DNA of 64,000 bases from Solibacillus sp. FSL R7-0668 (GTDB taxonomy: Bacteria > Bacillota > Bacilli > Bacillales_A > Planococcaceae), in assembly GCF_038006205.1 (NCBI RefSeq), contig NZ_JBBOUU010000001.1:2172001-2236000 (forward strand). The letters are read 5' to 3'. This document shows, in pieces, positions 35,411-43,751 of this stretch. Under the pieces are notes generated by a model that was given only the letters and a program-made list of their open reading frames with translations, was not told the DNA's origin and did no database searches. Position numbers and translations under genes: made by a program. Numbering within the stretch: position 1 is the first letter of the stretch; every line of letters begins with the position of its first letter.

Positions 35411-36316
35411 ATGACCGTATTAAGCGCAACGAATGTAACGAAAAGGTTTGGCCGTTTCACCGCATTAGATGGTGTCAATATGGAATTGAAGAAAGGAGAG
35501 GTTTTTGGATTTATTGGTCCGAATGGTGCCGGAAAATCAACCGCGATTCGTGTGCTGCTCGGTATTTTAAAGGCGACGGAAGGAGACGTAAAAATTTTTG
35601 GGCTGGATGCTTGGAAGGATGCCGTTGAAATCCATAATCGCATTGCCTATGTACCGGGAGATGTCAATTTATGGCCGAACTTAACGGGTGGTGAGGTCAT
35701 TGATTTATTGATGAAAATGCGTGGTGCAATCGATAAAGGCCGACTACAAGCGCTGATTGAAAAATTCAATCTCGACACGACTAAAAAATGCCGAACGTAT
35801 TCAAAAGGAAATCGCCAAAAAGTAGCGTTAATTGCGGCCTTTGCCTCAGATGCAGACCTCTATATTTTAGATGAGCCGACTTCAGGGCTGGACCCATTAA
35901 TGGAAATGATTTTTCAGCAATGTGTGCTCGATGCCAAAAAAGCAGGGAAAACCGTTTTACTGTCCAGCCATATTTTATCTGAGGTTGAAAAGCTATGTGA
36001 CCGAGTCGGCATTATTCGCCAAGGGAAAATGATTGAAACCGGTACATTAGAGGAGCTACGCCATTTAACACGTACCAATTTCTTTATCGAAACAAAACAA
36101 CCGGTAACAGACCTAGCCACGATAAAAGGTGTCTATAATATTCAAAAGCAAGAGCGCGTGCTTACGTTCCAAACGGATTCGGATGCACTCGATGCGGTCA
36201 TTAAGCATATTAGCTCATTTGGTATTGTTCGATTAGAAAGCGCACCGCCCACTTTGGAGGATTTATTCATGCGTCATTATGAGGAGAGCTCTGATGAATC
36301 AGGGGGTGTTTCATAA
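35411..36316 (+). CDS. ABC transporter ATP-binding protein
   Basis: 301 residues with Walker A GPNGAGKST (about 36-44), the Q-loop region near 82, a YSKGNRQK signature (about 133-140), Walker B LYILDEPTSGLDP (about 153-165) and the H-loop in LLSSHIL. A C-terminal extension (about 215-300) follows, as in multidrug exporters. It starts at ATG 35411 after GGAGG and abuts the permease gene (TAATG). It powers the exporter encoded downstream. Confidence 0.9.
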   Translation: MTVLSATNVTKRFGRFTALDGVNMELKKGEVFGFIGPNGAGKSTAIRVLLGILKATEGDVKIFGLDAWKDAVEIHNRIAYVPGDVNLWPNLTGGEVIDLLMKMRGAIDKGRLQALIEKFNLDTTKKCRTYSKGNRQKVALIAAFASDADLYILDEPTSGLDPLMEMIFQQCVLDAKKAGKTVLLSSHILSEVEKLCDRVGIIRQGKMIETGTLEELRHLTRTNFFIETKQPVTDLATIKGVYNIQKQERVLTFQTDSDALDAVIKHISSFGIVRLESAPPTLEDLFMRHYEESSDESGGVS

Positions 36317-37920
36317 TGGCGAAGCATTTGTATAAAAATACAGGGCAATTAGTGCGTAGTATGATGAAAAGAGACCGGATTCGTCTTCCTATTTGGATTG
36401 GCTCTTTGACACTGCTGACATTTACGGTTGCTCTTTCATTTTCAGAGCTTTTCCCTACGAAGCAAGAGCAGCAGGCATTAGCGGAAACGATGAAAAATCC
36501 TGCAATGACGGCGATGGTAGGTCCTGGATATGGCCTAGAAAATTATACGGCTGGCGCTATGATGGCCCATCAAATGCTACTTTTTACAGCGATAGCCGTT
36601 GCCATTATGAGCATTTTACAGGTGACGCGCCATACAAGAGCAGCTGAAGAGGATGGGCAAATTGAAATGATCCGCTCCCTTCCAACAGGGCGTTTATCTC
36701 CTTTACTCGCCGCCATGCTCGTATTATTTGCTACAAATATTGTGTTAGCGTTTGTCATTGGTTTTGGATTATCGGCTTTCACGATTGAAGGCATGAGCTT
36801 AGAAGGTTCACTGTTATTTGGTGCTGCTTTAGGGGCTACAGGTCTTTTTTTCACCGCGCTTACCGCCGTATTTGCGCAGCTTTCAGAAAGTTCTCGCGGG
36901 ACAATTGGTTTATCCTTTGGCGTATTAATTTTCGCTTACCTCCTACGTGCGATTGGAGATATTAGCAATGAAACACTGTCTTGGCTTTCCCCATTTGGTT
37001 GGGTAGTCGGCTCACAAGTATTTGTCAATAATGTTTGGTGGCCCATTGCACTTACGGTTGGAATCACCATCCTTCTTGCACTGCTCGCGCTTTATTTAAA
37101 TGCGACCCGTGATTTAGGTGCCGGCTTACTACCAGCCAAGCCAGGGAGCGCGCATGCATCCGCCTTTTTGCAAGGTCCACTTGGATTACTGCTCAAACTG
37201 CAGCGAACAGCACTCATTGCATGGGCAATCGGCATTTTTATACTCGGTGCCTCCTATGGCTCGGTGTTAGGTGATTTAGAATCCTTTATGGAAGACATTG
37301 ATATTATGGGCGAAATTTTAGCACCGATGAAAGGCGGCTCATTAACAGAGCAATTTGTGATGATGATTCTTTCGATTATGGCCATGCTCTGTACCATTCC
37401 CGTTTTGATGACCACGCTCAAGCTCATTGGAGAAGAACGAAAGAAACGTACGGAGCATTTTCTCAGTCGCGCCATCTCTCGTACACGGTTAATGGGCAGT
37501 GCCTTAATCATTTCGATACTGACGAGCTTTGGCATGCTGTCACTTGCTGCGATTGGACTTTGGTCAGCGAGTGCCGTCGTTTTGAAAGATGGGATTTCAT
37601 TCGGTGACATTTTCAGTGGGGCCATCGTTTATTTCCCTGCGCTTTGGGTGATGATTGGACTTGCGGTACTGCTCATTGGCGTGCTACCAAGAGCAACAGG
37701 CTTTATTTGGCTCTACTTAACGTATTCCTTCCTCGTTGATTATTTACAAGGGCTGCTAAATTTACCGCAATGGATGCGTGATATCACGCCATACGGGCAT
37801 ATCCCTCAATATCCGATGGAAGATCTGAATGTATGGACACTAGCTGTTCTATTCTTCATCGGCGCTGGTCTTATGCTGATTGGTTTTATTGGCTATAATC
37901 GACGGGATATTGAAGGGTAA
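36316..37920 (+). CDS. ABC transporter permease (multidrug/antibiotic exporter type)
   Basis: 534 residues with about twelve membrane segments. A Gly-rich MVGPGYGLENYTAGAMM loop near 57-75 and ATRDLGAGLLPAKPGS near 264-279 are typical of the long permeases paired with ABC-2-type ATPases in Bacillales and actinobacteria. The substrate is not deducible; related systems export antibiotics. It overlaps the stop of the ATPase gene. Confidence 0.82.
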   Translation: MAKHLYKNTGQLVRSMMKRDRIRLPIWIGSLTLLTFTVALSFSELFPTKQEQQALAETMKNPAMTAMVGPGYGLENYTAGAMMAHQMLLFTAIAVAIMSILQVTRHTRAAEEDGQIEMIRSLPTGRLSPLLAAMLVLFATNIVLAFVIGFGLSAFTIEGMSLEGSLLFGAALGATGLFFTALTAVFAQLSESSRGTIGLSFGVLIFAYLLRAIGDISNETLSWLSPFGWVVGSQVFVNNVWWPIALTVGITILLALLALYLNATRDLGAGLLPAKPGSAHASAFLQGPLGLLLKLQRTALIAWAIGIFILGASYGSVLGDLESFMEDIDIMGEILAPMKGGSLTEQFVMMILSIMAMLCTIPVLMTTLKLIGEERKKRTEHFLSRAISRTRLMGSALIISILTSFGMLSLAAIGLWSASAVVLKDGISFGDIFSGAIVYFPALWVMIGLAVLLIGVLPRATGFIWLYLTYSFLVDYLQGLLNLPQWMRDITPYGHIPQYPMEDLNVWTLAVLFFIGAGLMLIGFIGYNRRDIEG

Positions 37921-37935
37921 TCCGATTTTAAAAAA

Positions 37936-37970
37936 ATCTAGCAATTCCCTTGTTCATGGGATTGCTAGAT
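37936..37970 (-). terminator. Terminator of bdhA
   Basis: ATCTAGCAAT-CCC pairs with GGGATTGCTAGAT with one bulged T. The minus-strand side runs into TTTTTTT. It also lies between convergent genes. Confidence 0.82.
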
Positions 37971-37985
37971 TGATTGAAGTGCTTC

Positions 37986-39035
37986 TTACATTTCTCCGCT
38001 TAATTCTACTAAAATTTTAGCTTGCGTTTTATCATTCGTTAAGGCTTCAAAGCCGCCTTCAACTATGTTATCTAACTTAATTTGAGAAGTTACAATACCT
38101 TGTGGTTTTAATTGACCTGTACCCATTAAATCCACTGTTTGTTGGAATGTTGTTGGTGAATAAGCAATTGTTGAAGTTACTTTTACCCCAGTATTTGTTA
38201 ACATCATTGGATTCCACTCAATTGGGCGAGCAAAAATTGATACAATAACAACCGTACCACGTGCTTTTGTTACGTCGATTGAAGATTTAAATGTTGGACC
38301 TACGCCAGCAACTTCAAATGTTACATCTACGCCATCTGGCACTTCATTACGAACTGCTTCTGACGGGTTAACTTGTCCTGAATTAAAGATATGTGTTGCA
38401 CCTAATTCTTTCGCTTTTCCTAAACGATAATCCGATAAATCGAAAACTAGGATTTTACTAGCGCCAGCTGCTTTGGCTGCAATAATTGTTAATAAGCCAA
38501 TTGGACCTGCACCAAATACAGCTACCGTGTCACCAAATTTCATATCGGCTTCTTTTACAGCTTGAACTGCTACTGCTGTAGGCTCTACTAAAGCACCATC
38601 TTGAAGAGATAATGTTTCTGGTAATTTATAAATATTGGCCTCAGGAGCATTCGCGAATGTAGCAAAACCACCGTCACCATGTAAACCAATGAAACTAAAA
38701 CCATCGTAAATATCTACATCTTCATGTTTGATACCATGAGTGAGTGTTGGGTTTACGACTACGCGATCGCCTACTTTATATTTTGTTACATCTTTACCTA
38801 CTGCTTCAATCACACCCGCAAATTCGTGCCCCATAGTTAATGGTGCAATTTCCCCTGTTAATTCATCAGGAGCGTTTACTGGTACGAAAACTGGTCCTTC
38901 TTGATATTCGTGTAAATCAGATCCACAAATACCTGCCCATGCTACACGAACGGTTACTTCGTTATTTTTAAGAGCTTTTAACTCTGCTTCTTCAACACGA
39001 ATATCCTTAACCCCATGCCATACTGCTGCTTTCAT
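37986..39035 (-). CDS. bdhA: (R,R)-butanediol dehydrogenase-like zinc alcohol dehydrogenase
   Basis: 349 residues of the zinc-dependent medium-chain dehydrogenase family. It has the catalytic zinc site C37 in GICGSDLHEY and H71-E72 in GHEFAG, and the NAD loop GAGPIGLL at about 175-182. The region that carries four structural cysteines in many members lacks them, as in butanediol/acetoin reductases. The likely reaction interconverts acetoin and 2,3-butanediol. It starts at ATG 39035 behind GGAGG and is monocistronic. Confidence 0.85.
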   Translation of the reverse strand: MKAAVWHGVKDIRVEEAELKALKNNEVTVRVAWAGICGSDLHEYQEGPVFVPVNAPDELTGEIAPLTMGHEFAGVIEAVGKDVTKYKVGDRVVVNPTLTHGIKHEDVDIYDGFSFIGLHGDGGFATFANAPEANIYKLPETLSLQDGALVEPTAVAVQAVKEADMKFGDTVAVFGAGPIGLLTIIAAKAAGASKILVFDLSDYRLGKAKELGATHIFNSGQVNPSEAVRNEVPDGVDVTFEVAGVGPTFKSSIDVTKARGTVVIVSIFARPIEWNPMMLTNTGVKVTSTIAYSPTTFQQTVDLMGTGQLKPQGIVTSQIKLDNIVEGGFEALTNDKTQAKILVELSGEM

Positions 39036-39309
39036 TTTTCATTCCTCCAACTACATCATATGTGTTAATCGTTTTAAACAATAAGGCTATTCCATTGCCT
39101 TACATTGCATATAGTAATACTGTGTTTTAAGAAAAACAATCATTTTGTTTACCTTTTTTCTGTATTAATACAGTTTTTTACTAGTAGAAATGAATGATAT
39201 CAATGGTCAATCTATTGAAAAAAATATTAAAATATTTTTTGGACAATAACTTTCTAACTGTATTCATACACATCTAGTTTTTTGAGAATTTTTAGGAGAT
39301 CCTGGCCAC

Positions 39310-39456
39310 ATGTTATATTTGAATGACATAAAAATAGCACCTCCCTCTATCGTACCGGAGATGCCTGATAGTTTTTATGCTTTGTTGAATGATGAGCTTA
39401 CATATCCACGTGAAGTGCTAAATAATACCCAGATTACAACAGCTGAGCTCATGTAA
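39310..39456 (+). CDS. Small hypothetical protein (48 residues)
   Basis: An open frame with AGGAGA upstream starts at ATG 39310 and reads MLYLNDIKIAPPSIVPEMPD onward to TTAELM, ending in TAA at 39454. The same frame goes on for 13 codons (SIMQNPIYKSPTK) to TAG at 39496. A CAA-to-TAA change may therefore have shortened a 62-residue protein. It is not shadowed by any larger gene. The remainder of 39036-39309 holds only AT-rich sequence. Confidence 0.45.
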   Translation: MLYLNDIKIAPPSIVPEMPDSFYALLNDELTYPREVLNNTQITTAELM

Positions 39457-39533
39457 TCTATTATGCAAAATCCGATATATAAAAGTCCCACTAAATAGGT
39501 AGGCTAGACGTCTATTGCTTTTTGCATTTCCAA

Positions 39534-40247
39534 TTATTTCACTATATCTTGCCCATCCCGCCTTACCCAAACCGTGTCATCTTTTGTAATTTGCACAATA
39601 TCAATATTTCCGCCAACTGTTTGCTGCTCCTTACTTTTATCCACGTTTTCTTTCATCACTTCCGCAATGACGTTATAAGTAAACGCAATGAGCTCGTCGT
39701 TACTTTTTTGTATGAGTGCGGCTGCCATCTCGTCATAACTTATTGTTGGATGTTGCTCGCTACATTTAATCATACTCCTAAAAATTTGCTCATGGTCACT
39801 CCCGCTAAATCTAAAACCGTACTCATCTATAGGAATTGGGTAATTTTTAATATGCTCGCCGTTTTTGAATTCCATTGATACGAACACTAATTTCCCTTCC
39901 TCCGCTCCACCTAAATGGATTTGAGTCGTAAATCCCACAAAATAACTGCAAAATTTCCTGATGACATATTCAATCGTATCAGCGATTGTCATGTTTTTAC
40001 TATTCGGATAATGCGCCAAGCCGTAAACGATATCATTAATATCCATATAGCGAGAAATTATCTCGTTCGTTTCTTTATTGAAAATCACACGCGTTAAGCT
40101 GCCAGAAAAAGAAATCGCCACTTTATTCGGTAAAATGAATATTTTCCGACATTGATCATTGTGGACTGGGCTATTTTTTCTTGATGCCCTACTATCAATT
40201 GCCATAATGATGGAATCCTTGCCCTTTATGTTTAACGCCACAGTCAC
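39534..40247 (-). CDS. Proteasome-fold Ntn-hydrolase candidate
   Basis: 237 residues opening MTVALNIKGKDSIIMAIDSR. With Met removed, Thr becomes the N-terminal residue. Asp then falls at position 17, and a Lys in CRKIF at position 34, close to the Thr1/Asp17/Lys33 triad of proteasome beta and HslV subunits. A following AISFSGS strand and a C-terminal NIDIVQITKDD also suit the fold. It is not HslV by length or sequence. It starts at GTG 40247 with AAAGGGG upstream and is monocistronic. Substrate and assembly are unknown. Confidence 0.65.
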   Translation of the reverse strand: MTVALNIKGKDSIIMAIDSRASRKNSPVHNDQCRKIFILPNKVAISFSGSLTRVIFNKETNEIISRYMDINDIVYGLAHYPNSKNMTIADTIEYVIRKFCSYFVGFTTQIHLGGAEEGKLVFVSMEFKNGEHIKNYPIPIDEYGFRFSGSDHEQIFRSMIKCSEQHPTISYDEMAAALIQKSNDELIAFTYNVIAEVMKENVDKSKEQQTVGGNIDIVQITKDDTVWVRRDGQDIVK

Positions 40248-40370
40248 TAAACCATTCCCCTTTCTCAGAAGGTATGGCTATTTTATGATTGAGCGTCAAT
40301 AAATATCATCAAGTCTATACTGGAGCAAGTGAAATTGCTCACTATTCAGGTGAGCTTCCCCCTCTACTCC

Positions 40371-40709
40371 TCACCATAGCATAGCGTTTGTTTCCCTAAT
40401 TTGCTTTTGCAATCTCATTCTGACAACAAAATAGATTAGAAAACTAATAAAAGCTCCAAGCGCAGCTGCATTGCCTGATAAAAAATAAGGTGGAAGCAGT
40501 ACTAACCCAGCAATCATATTGTAGGAATAGAAAAGAATAATGCCAACTAATGCACCATTCAGTATGCCTAGCTGTGTCATTAATTTTTGTTTGATTGCAC
40601 GATTCATGGAAGAATTTTGGATTTTTCGTTTATATTCAGTGTGTTTAAAATAGGCAAAAATGAAAGCGACAATAATAGCAATAACGACGAAAATTTCTAT
40701 TATGTTCAT
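40371..40709 (-). CDS. YtpI-like membrane protein
   Basis: 112 residues with three membrane segments (about 3-20, 47-66, 74-96) and a basic loop KHTEYKRKIQNSSMNRAIKQK. Size and layout recall the YtpI family of Bacillus, function unknown. It starts at ATG 40709 after AGGAGG. The family assignment is tentative. Confidence 0.5.
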   Translation of the reverse strand: MNIIEIFVVIAIIVAFIFAYFKHTEYKRKIQNSSMNRAIKQKLMTQLGILNGALVGIILFYSYNMIAGLVLLPPYFLSGNAAALGAFISFLIYFVVRMRLQKQIRETNAMLW

Positions 40710-40843
40710 ATTAACCTCCTAGATATATCCTTTATGTAAATTATATCGTATTTAGAAATAATTTGCAGACTCATAATTATTCATCTATAATAATTTTTAT
40801 AAACGGACGTATGAAAAGATGTTTTGTTGAAAGAAGTGTTGAA

Positions 40844-41476
40844 ATGAGTACGTATTTTGCATATGTCATGATCGGACTGGCCATTGCAATGCCTGTTGGT
40901 GCGATGACGGTGGAAATGACAAAGCAAGGATTGAAAAATGGATTTTTACATGGCTGGGCAGTTGGCATTGGCGGGATGACCATTGATGCATTATTAATTG
41001 TGGCGCTCTATTTAGGTTTAGCAAAATTTTTAGCGTTGCCCTATATTCAAATGCCACTATGGATTATTGGCGCAATCTTCTTATTTATGCTTGCCTATGA
41101 TTCCATAAAAAATGCAGATAAGGATATTAGTTTAGCCGGTGAAAAAGTGCAAAAATCATTTTTCTCCACCTATCGAAATGGTTTACTAGTGGCGGTATCG
41201 CCTGGTAATTTAGTGTTTTGGATTTCCGTATTTGGCGCTGTTTTAGCGGATTCCTATGCGGTGAACGGGGCAACTCAATTTCTCGTTGTGGCATTAGGAA
41301 TCTTATCAGGGATTTTGCTGCATGATATTGGCTTACTGACCCTTGTTTCTTTAACAAGAAAAGTGATGAATCGAAATATGATTAAATGGACTTCGATCAT
41401 GGCAGGAATTCTATTATTCGGATTCGCCTGTTATTTTCTTTATGAATTTTATGTGGATGTTAAAAATTTCATCTAA
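40844..41476 (+). CDS. LysE/RhtB-family exporter
   Basis: About 210 residues with six membrane segments and the LysE-type opening IGLAIAMPVGAMTVEMTKQG, plus SPGNLVFWISVFG (about 132-144). The family exports amino acids or related small molecules. The start is given as ATG 40844, which places the first helix at residue 5. In-frame starts at 40763 and 40811 would add residues with no better site. A structured region follows. Confidence 0.75.
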   Translation: MSTYFAYVMIGLAIAMPVGAMTVEMTKQGLKNGFLHGWAVGIGGMTIDALLIVALYLGLAKFLALPYIQMPLWIIGAIFLFMLAYDSIKNADKDISLAGEKVQKSFFSTYRNGLLVAVSPGNLVFWISVFGAVLADSYAVNGATQFLVVALGILSGILLHDIGLLTLVSLTRKVMNRNMIKWTSIMAGILLFGFACYFLYEFYVDVKNFI

Positions 41477-41483
41477 TGTTTGA

Positions 41484-41697
41484 GAGGGGGTGTCCGAGAA
41501 GTGATTCTGGGACACCCCCTTGCGCCGAGGATGGAGGCCAGCACGATGCTGGTCATGAATGCGTTGTCACACGACGTGACGGTTTTAGCATTTGTACCTA
41601 TTTCAACCACCGCGAAAAGCAGCCTGCAGCGGATAATTAATACACGAACGAAGCACTGCGCTAAAAGTATTTACTTTTGGCGCAGCCCCCTCTTTTT
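41484..41697 (+). ncRNA. Candidate structured RNA, GC-richer than its surroundings
   Basis: Four stems follow one another: GGGGGTGTCC with GGGACACCCCC (about 41485-41519); GCCAGCA (41537-41543) with TGCTGGT (41547-41553); GTCAC with GTGAC (41566-41580); and CTGCGCTAAAAGTA (41656-41669) with TACTTTTGGCGCAG (41672-41685). The last runs into CCCCCTCTTTTTATG and looks like a terminator. The first may simply end the LysE transcript. A 73-codon frame across the region is not convincing. No known RNA family is recognised. Confidence 0.4.
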
Positions 41698-41787
41698 ATG
41701 ATATTCAAATATGTTTTTACAATAATTTATACAGGCTATATCCAATAAAAATGATTGGGGTTATTAAAGGTTCATTGATTTCTATCC

Positions 41788-42165
41788 TTAAAAACTCGTG
41801 CTATTATCTATAGGTGTATTTTCACCATTAACTAGGATAATTACTGTATCATACTCTGCATCGCCACGAGTAATTTTATATACGTACTGTTTTAATGCAT
41901 TCCCTTCTTGTTTTACACTATCTAACTTTATGTTTAATACGTTCTCTCTTTTTTCAAGTTCGGCTGTAACTGTCTCTGTAGAATGAAATATAATATAAGT
42001 GTTGTCCTTATCACTATCATAAATTGATTGCAGTGTGTAATCAGTGTCAATCAGAGCTTGTATTCTATTCGGAACATTTTGAATTTCACTAATGCTTAAT
42101 TCAGATGGAGTACAGGCTGCTACGATTATTGTGACAACTAACATTAAAGGAAATAATTTTTTCAT
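41788..42165 (-). CDS. Lipoprotein, paralogue of the one at 59244-59630
   Basis: 125 residues with a signal peptide and lipobox VAAC (Cys 18). The mature domain aligns with the 128-residue lipoprotein at 59244: IQALIDT against VQALVDI, STETVTAELE against ATGTVSVDLE, VLNIKL against ILNVQI, and a final YDTVIILVNGE against YETIHIFENGK. A small beta-rich domain of unknown role. It starts at ATG 42165 after GAGGAA. Confidence 0.65.
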   Translation of the reverse strand: MKKLFPLMLVVTIIVAACTPSELSISEIQNVPNRIQALIDTDYTLQSIYDSDKDNTYIIFHSTETVTAELEKRENVLNIKLDSVKQEGNALKQYVYKITRGDAEYDTVIILVNGENTPIDNSTSF

Positions 42166-42209
42166 TTTAAATTCCTCATTTCATTAGTAATTTGATTAGC
42201 TTAAAATAT

Positions 42210-42503
42210 TTAAACCTCACTAATCCCCATTGCTAGTAATAATAGATAAGCCGCAGCTAAAACGGCTACATTTGGGGTTAACCCGACCAATCCGATAAAT
42301 AATTTGCTGATGCGTCGTTTGGACATCCACGCTGATATGACAGCAAGTACAATGCCGATAATGGACAAAATGCCGAAAATAGCAATGATTAAATAAACAT
42401 CCGCATTAGGTCCTCTTAGTATAAAAAACGCAATGATACTTACGAGCACGGGCAAGATTGATAACATCCCTAAGATGGTACCTGTTTTACTGTTATCCAC
42501 CAT
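42210..42503 (-). CDS. Three-helix membrane protein
   Basis: About 97 residues with hydrophobic segments at about 10-28, 36-58 and 74-92. The start is ATG 42503 with GGGGGG five bases upstream; an in-frame start at 42533 precedes it. Nothing identifies a function. Confidence 0.55.
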   Translation of the reverse strand: MVDNSKTGTILGMLSILPVLVSIIAFFILRGPNADVYLIIAIFGILSIIGIVLAVISAWMSKRRISKLFIGLVGLTPNVAVLAAAYLLLLAMGISEV

Positions 42504-42569
42504 GATTCCCCCCATATCTACTTTTACTCGCAACAGCTGTTAGAGTGCCTATCCCTCACTAAGCCTCCG

Positions 42570-42959
42570 TTAGTTCAGTAAAAGGTCTAGTAGTTCATTT
42601 GCTTGTTTATTGTTGATTTTATAGTTGTCGCGTACATCACTAACGAAAAGTGTTATGTTTTTCCTAAAATTTTCATAAACATATAAAACTTCTATCTGAC
42701 CGTCTTTATACTTCAGTTGAATTTTGTAATAGTATTTATATTCCATTTCGTAATCACCGGTAACACGATTTGACCGATTAAGGATTCTAGTAATGGGCTT
42801 TATTTTTTCTTTATCAGTAGTGATTTTCCCATCATTAATTGGTTCATCATATTGTTGTATCGTTATACTTTGAATGCCTGAAAATCCGTTATAGAAAAAT
42901 GAAAATACTAATACAACGATAAGAATAGCGATAGACGGGTAGATAATCGTTTTTTTCAT
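42570..42959 (-). CDS. Membrane-anchored hypothetical protein
   Basis: About 129 residues: one N-terminal membrane segment (4-22), then a soluble domain with EYKYYYKIQLKYKDGQIEVL near its centre. The start is ATG 42959 after GAGGGG; an earlier in-frame start at 43004 overlaps the upstream lipoprotein gene. It sits 41 bp behind that gene and is probably co-transcribed. Confidence 0.55.
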   Translation of the reverse strand: MKKTIIYPSIAILIVVLVFSFFYNGFSGIQSITIQQYDEPINDGKITTDKEKIKPITRILNRSNRVTGDYEMEYKYYYKIQLKYKDGQIEVLYVYENFRKNITLFVSDVRDNYKINNKQANELLDLLLN

Positions 42960-43000
42960 TAAATTTCCCCTCACAGAAGTCCAGGGTAGTTGGAGTCGAT

Positions 43001-43507
43001 TCAAAAATCTTGAACATTTATCACAAGTTCATCAAACAATTCCTCATCAAAATAAACGGCTAATTTCCAGATGCCACTTGTAGGAAACAGCATTTGCGAG
43101 GGAATGTGAGAATCGGCACCATTATTAGGGCTAATGGAAATATCAGAGTATTGCCATACGGTTTCATTATCCATTAATAATACCGGCTGCTCTTTTCCCT
43201 TTGCGTCCGTGCCAACTATTTTAAAATCACCGCTAATTATCTCGGGATTTCCCCAAAGATGCCACATATACTTATTTGCCTGATTGGCGATAATCGGTTC
43301 TGCCACTGCCTCCCCTTTTTTACCCGTTCCAACTAAAAAGCCGATTTTCCCCTCTTTCCCTAGTAGCAAATACTCTCCATCTGTCCCATCACTTAAGGTA
43401 ACGGGTAATGCAAAAGTAGAATTAACCTCCAGCGTTTCACTGTTTTCACAACCAACGAGGATTGCTAATAAAACGAACGAAATCAACAGCATAAGCTTAT
43501 TTCTCAC
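43001..43507 (-). CDS. Lipoprotein with an extracellular domain
   Basis: 168 residues with a signal peptide and lipobox LVGC (Cys 20). The domain ends GIWKLAVYFDEELFDELVINV, which resembles the DUF4871-like or Ig-like tails of Bacillus lipoproteins. It contains an HLWGNPE segment near 104-110. It starts at GTG 43507 after GGGGGAATT. Function unknown. Confidence 0.6.
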   Translation of the reverse strand: MRNKLMLLISFVLLAILVGCENSETLEVNSTFALPVTLSDGTDGEYLLLGKEGKIGFLVGTGKKGEAVAEPIIANQANKYMWHLWGNPEIISGDFKIVGTDAKGKEQPVLLMDNETVWQYSDISISPNNGADSHIPSQMLFPTSGIWKLAVYFDEELFDELVINVQDF

Positions 43508-43751
43508 AGAATTCCCCCTTTTTTTGAATGTAGGATTTGATTATTAGGAATTAAATTGTGATTCGCAAATATATTACACATATCCAATTCACTTGTGCAG
43601 ACCTCATGCACATCCGCTCACTTGTGCCCTTCAAGTCATCATAGAAAATAGAAAGCCACTGTCTCCTCGGTAATACTTATGATAACATTAACATAATTAT
43701 CCAAAAACAACCGCTTTATGCGATGATTTTTCTCAGGGAGTGAACGAGCAT

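Noticed and set aside
41480-41701. 73-codon open frame downstream of the LysE-type gene
   Set aside because: It lies entirely within the stacked hairpins, starts inside the first stem and lacks a ribosome site.
43590-43640. CACTTGTGC repeats followed by TCAAGTCATCAT, possible seventh phased element
   Set aside because: The two units are 29 bp apart, not 20-21, and no tail follows. At most a worn-out remnant.
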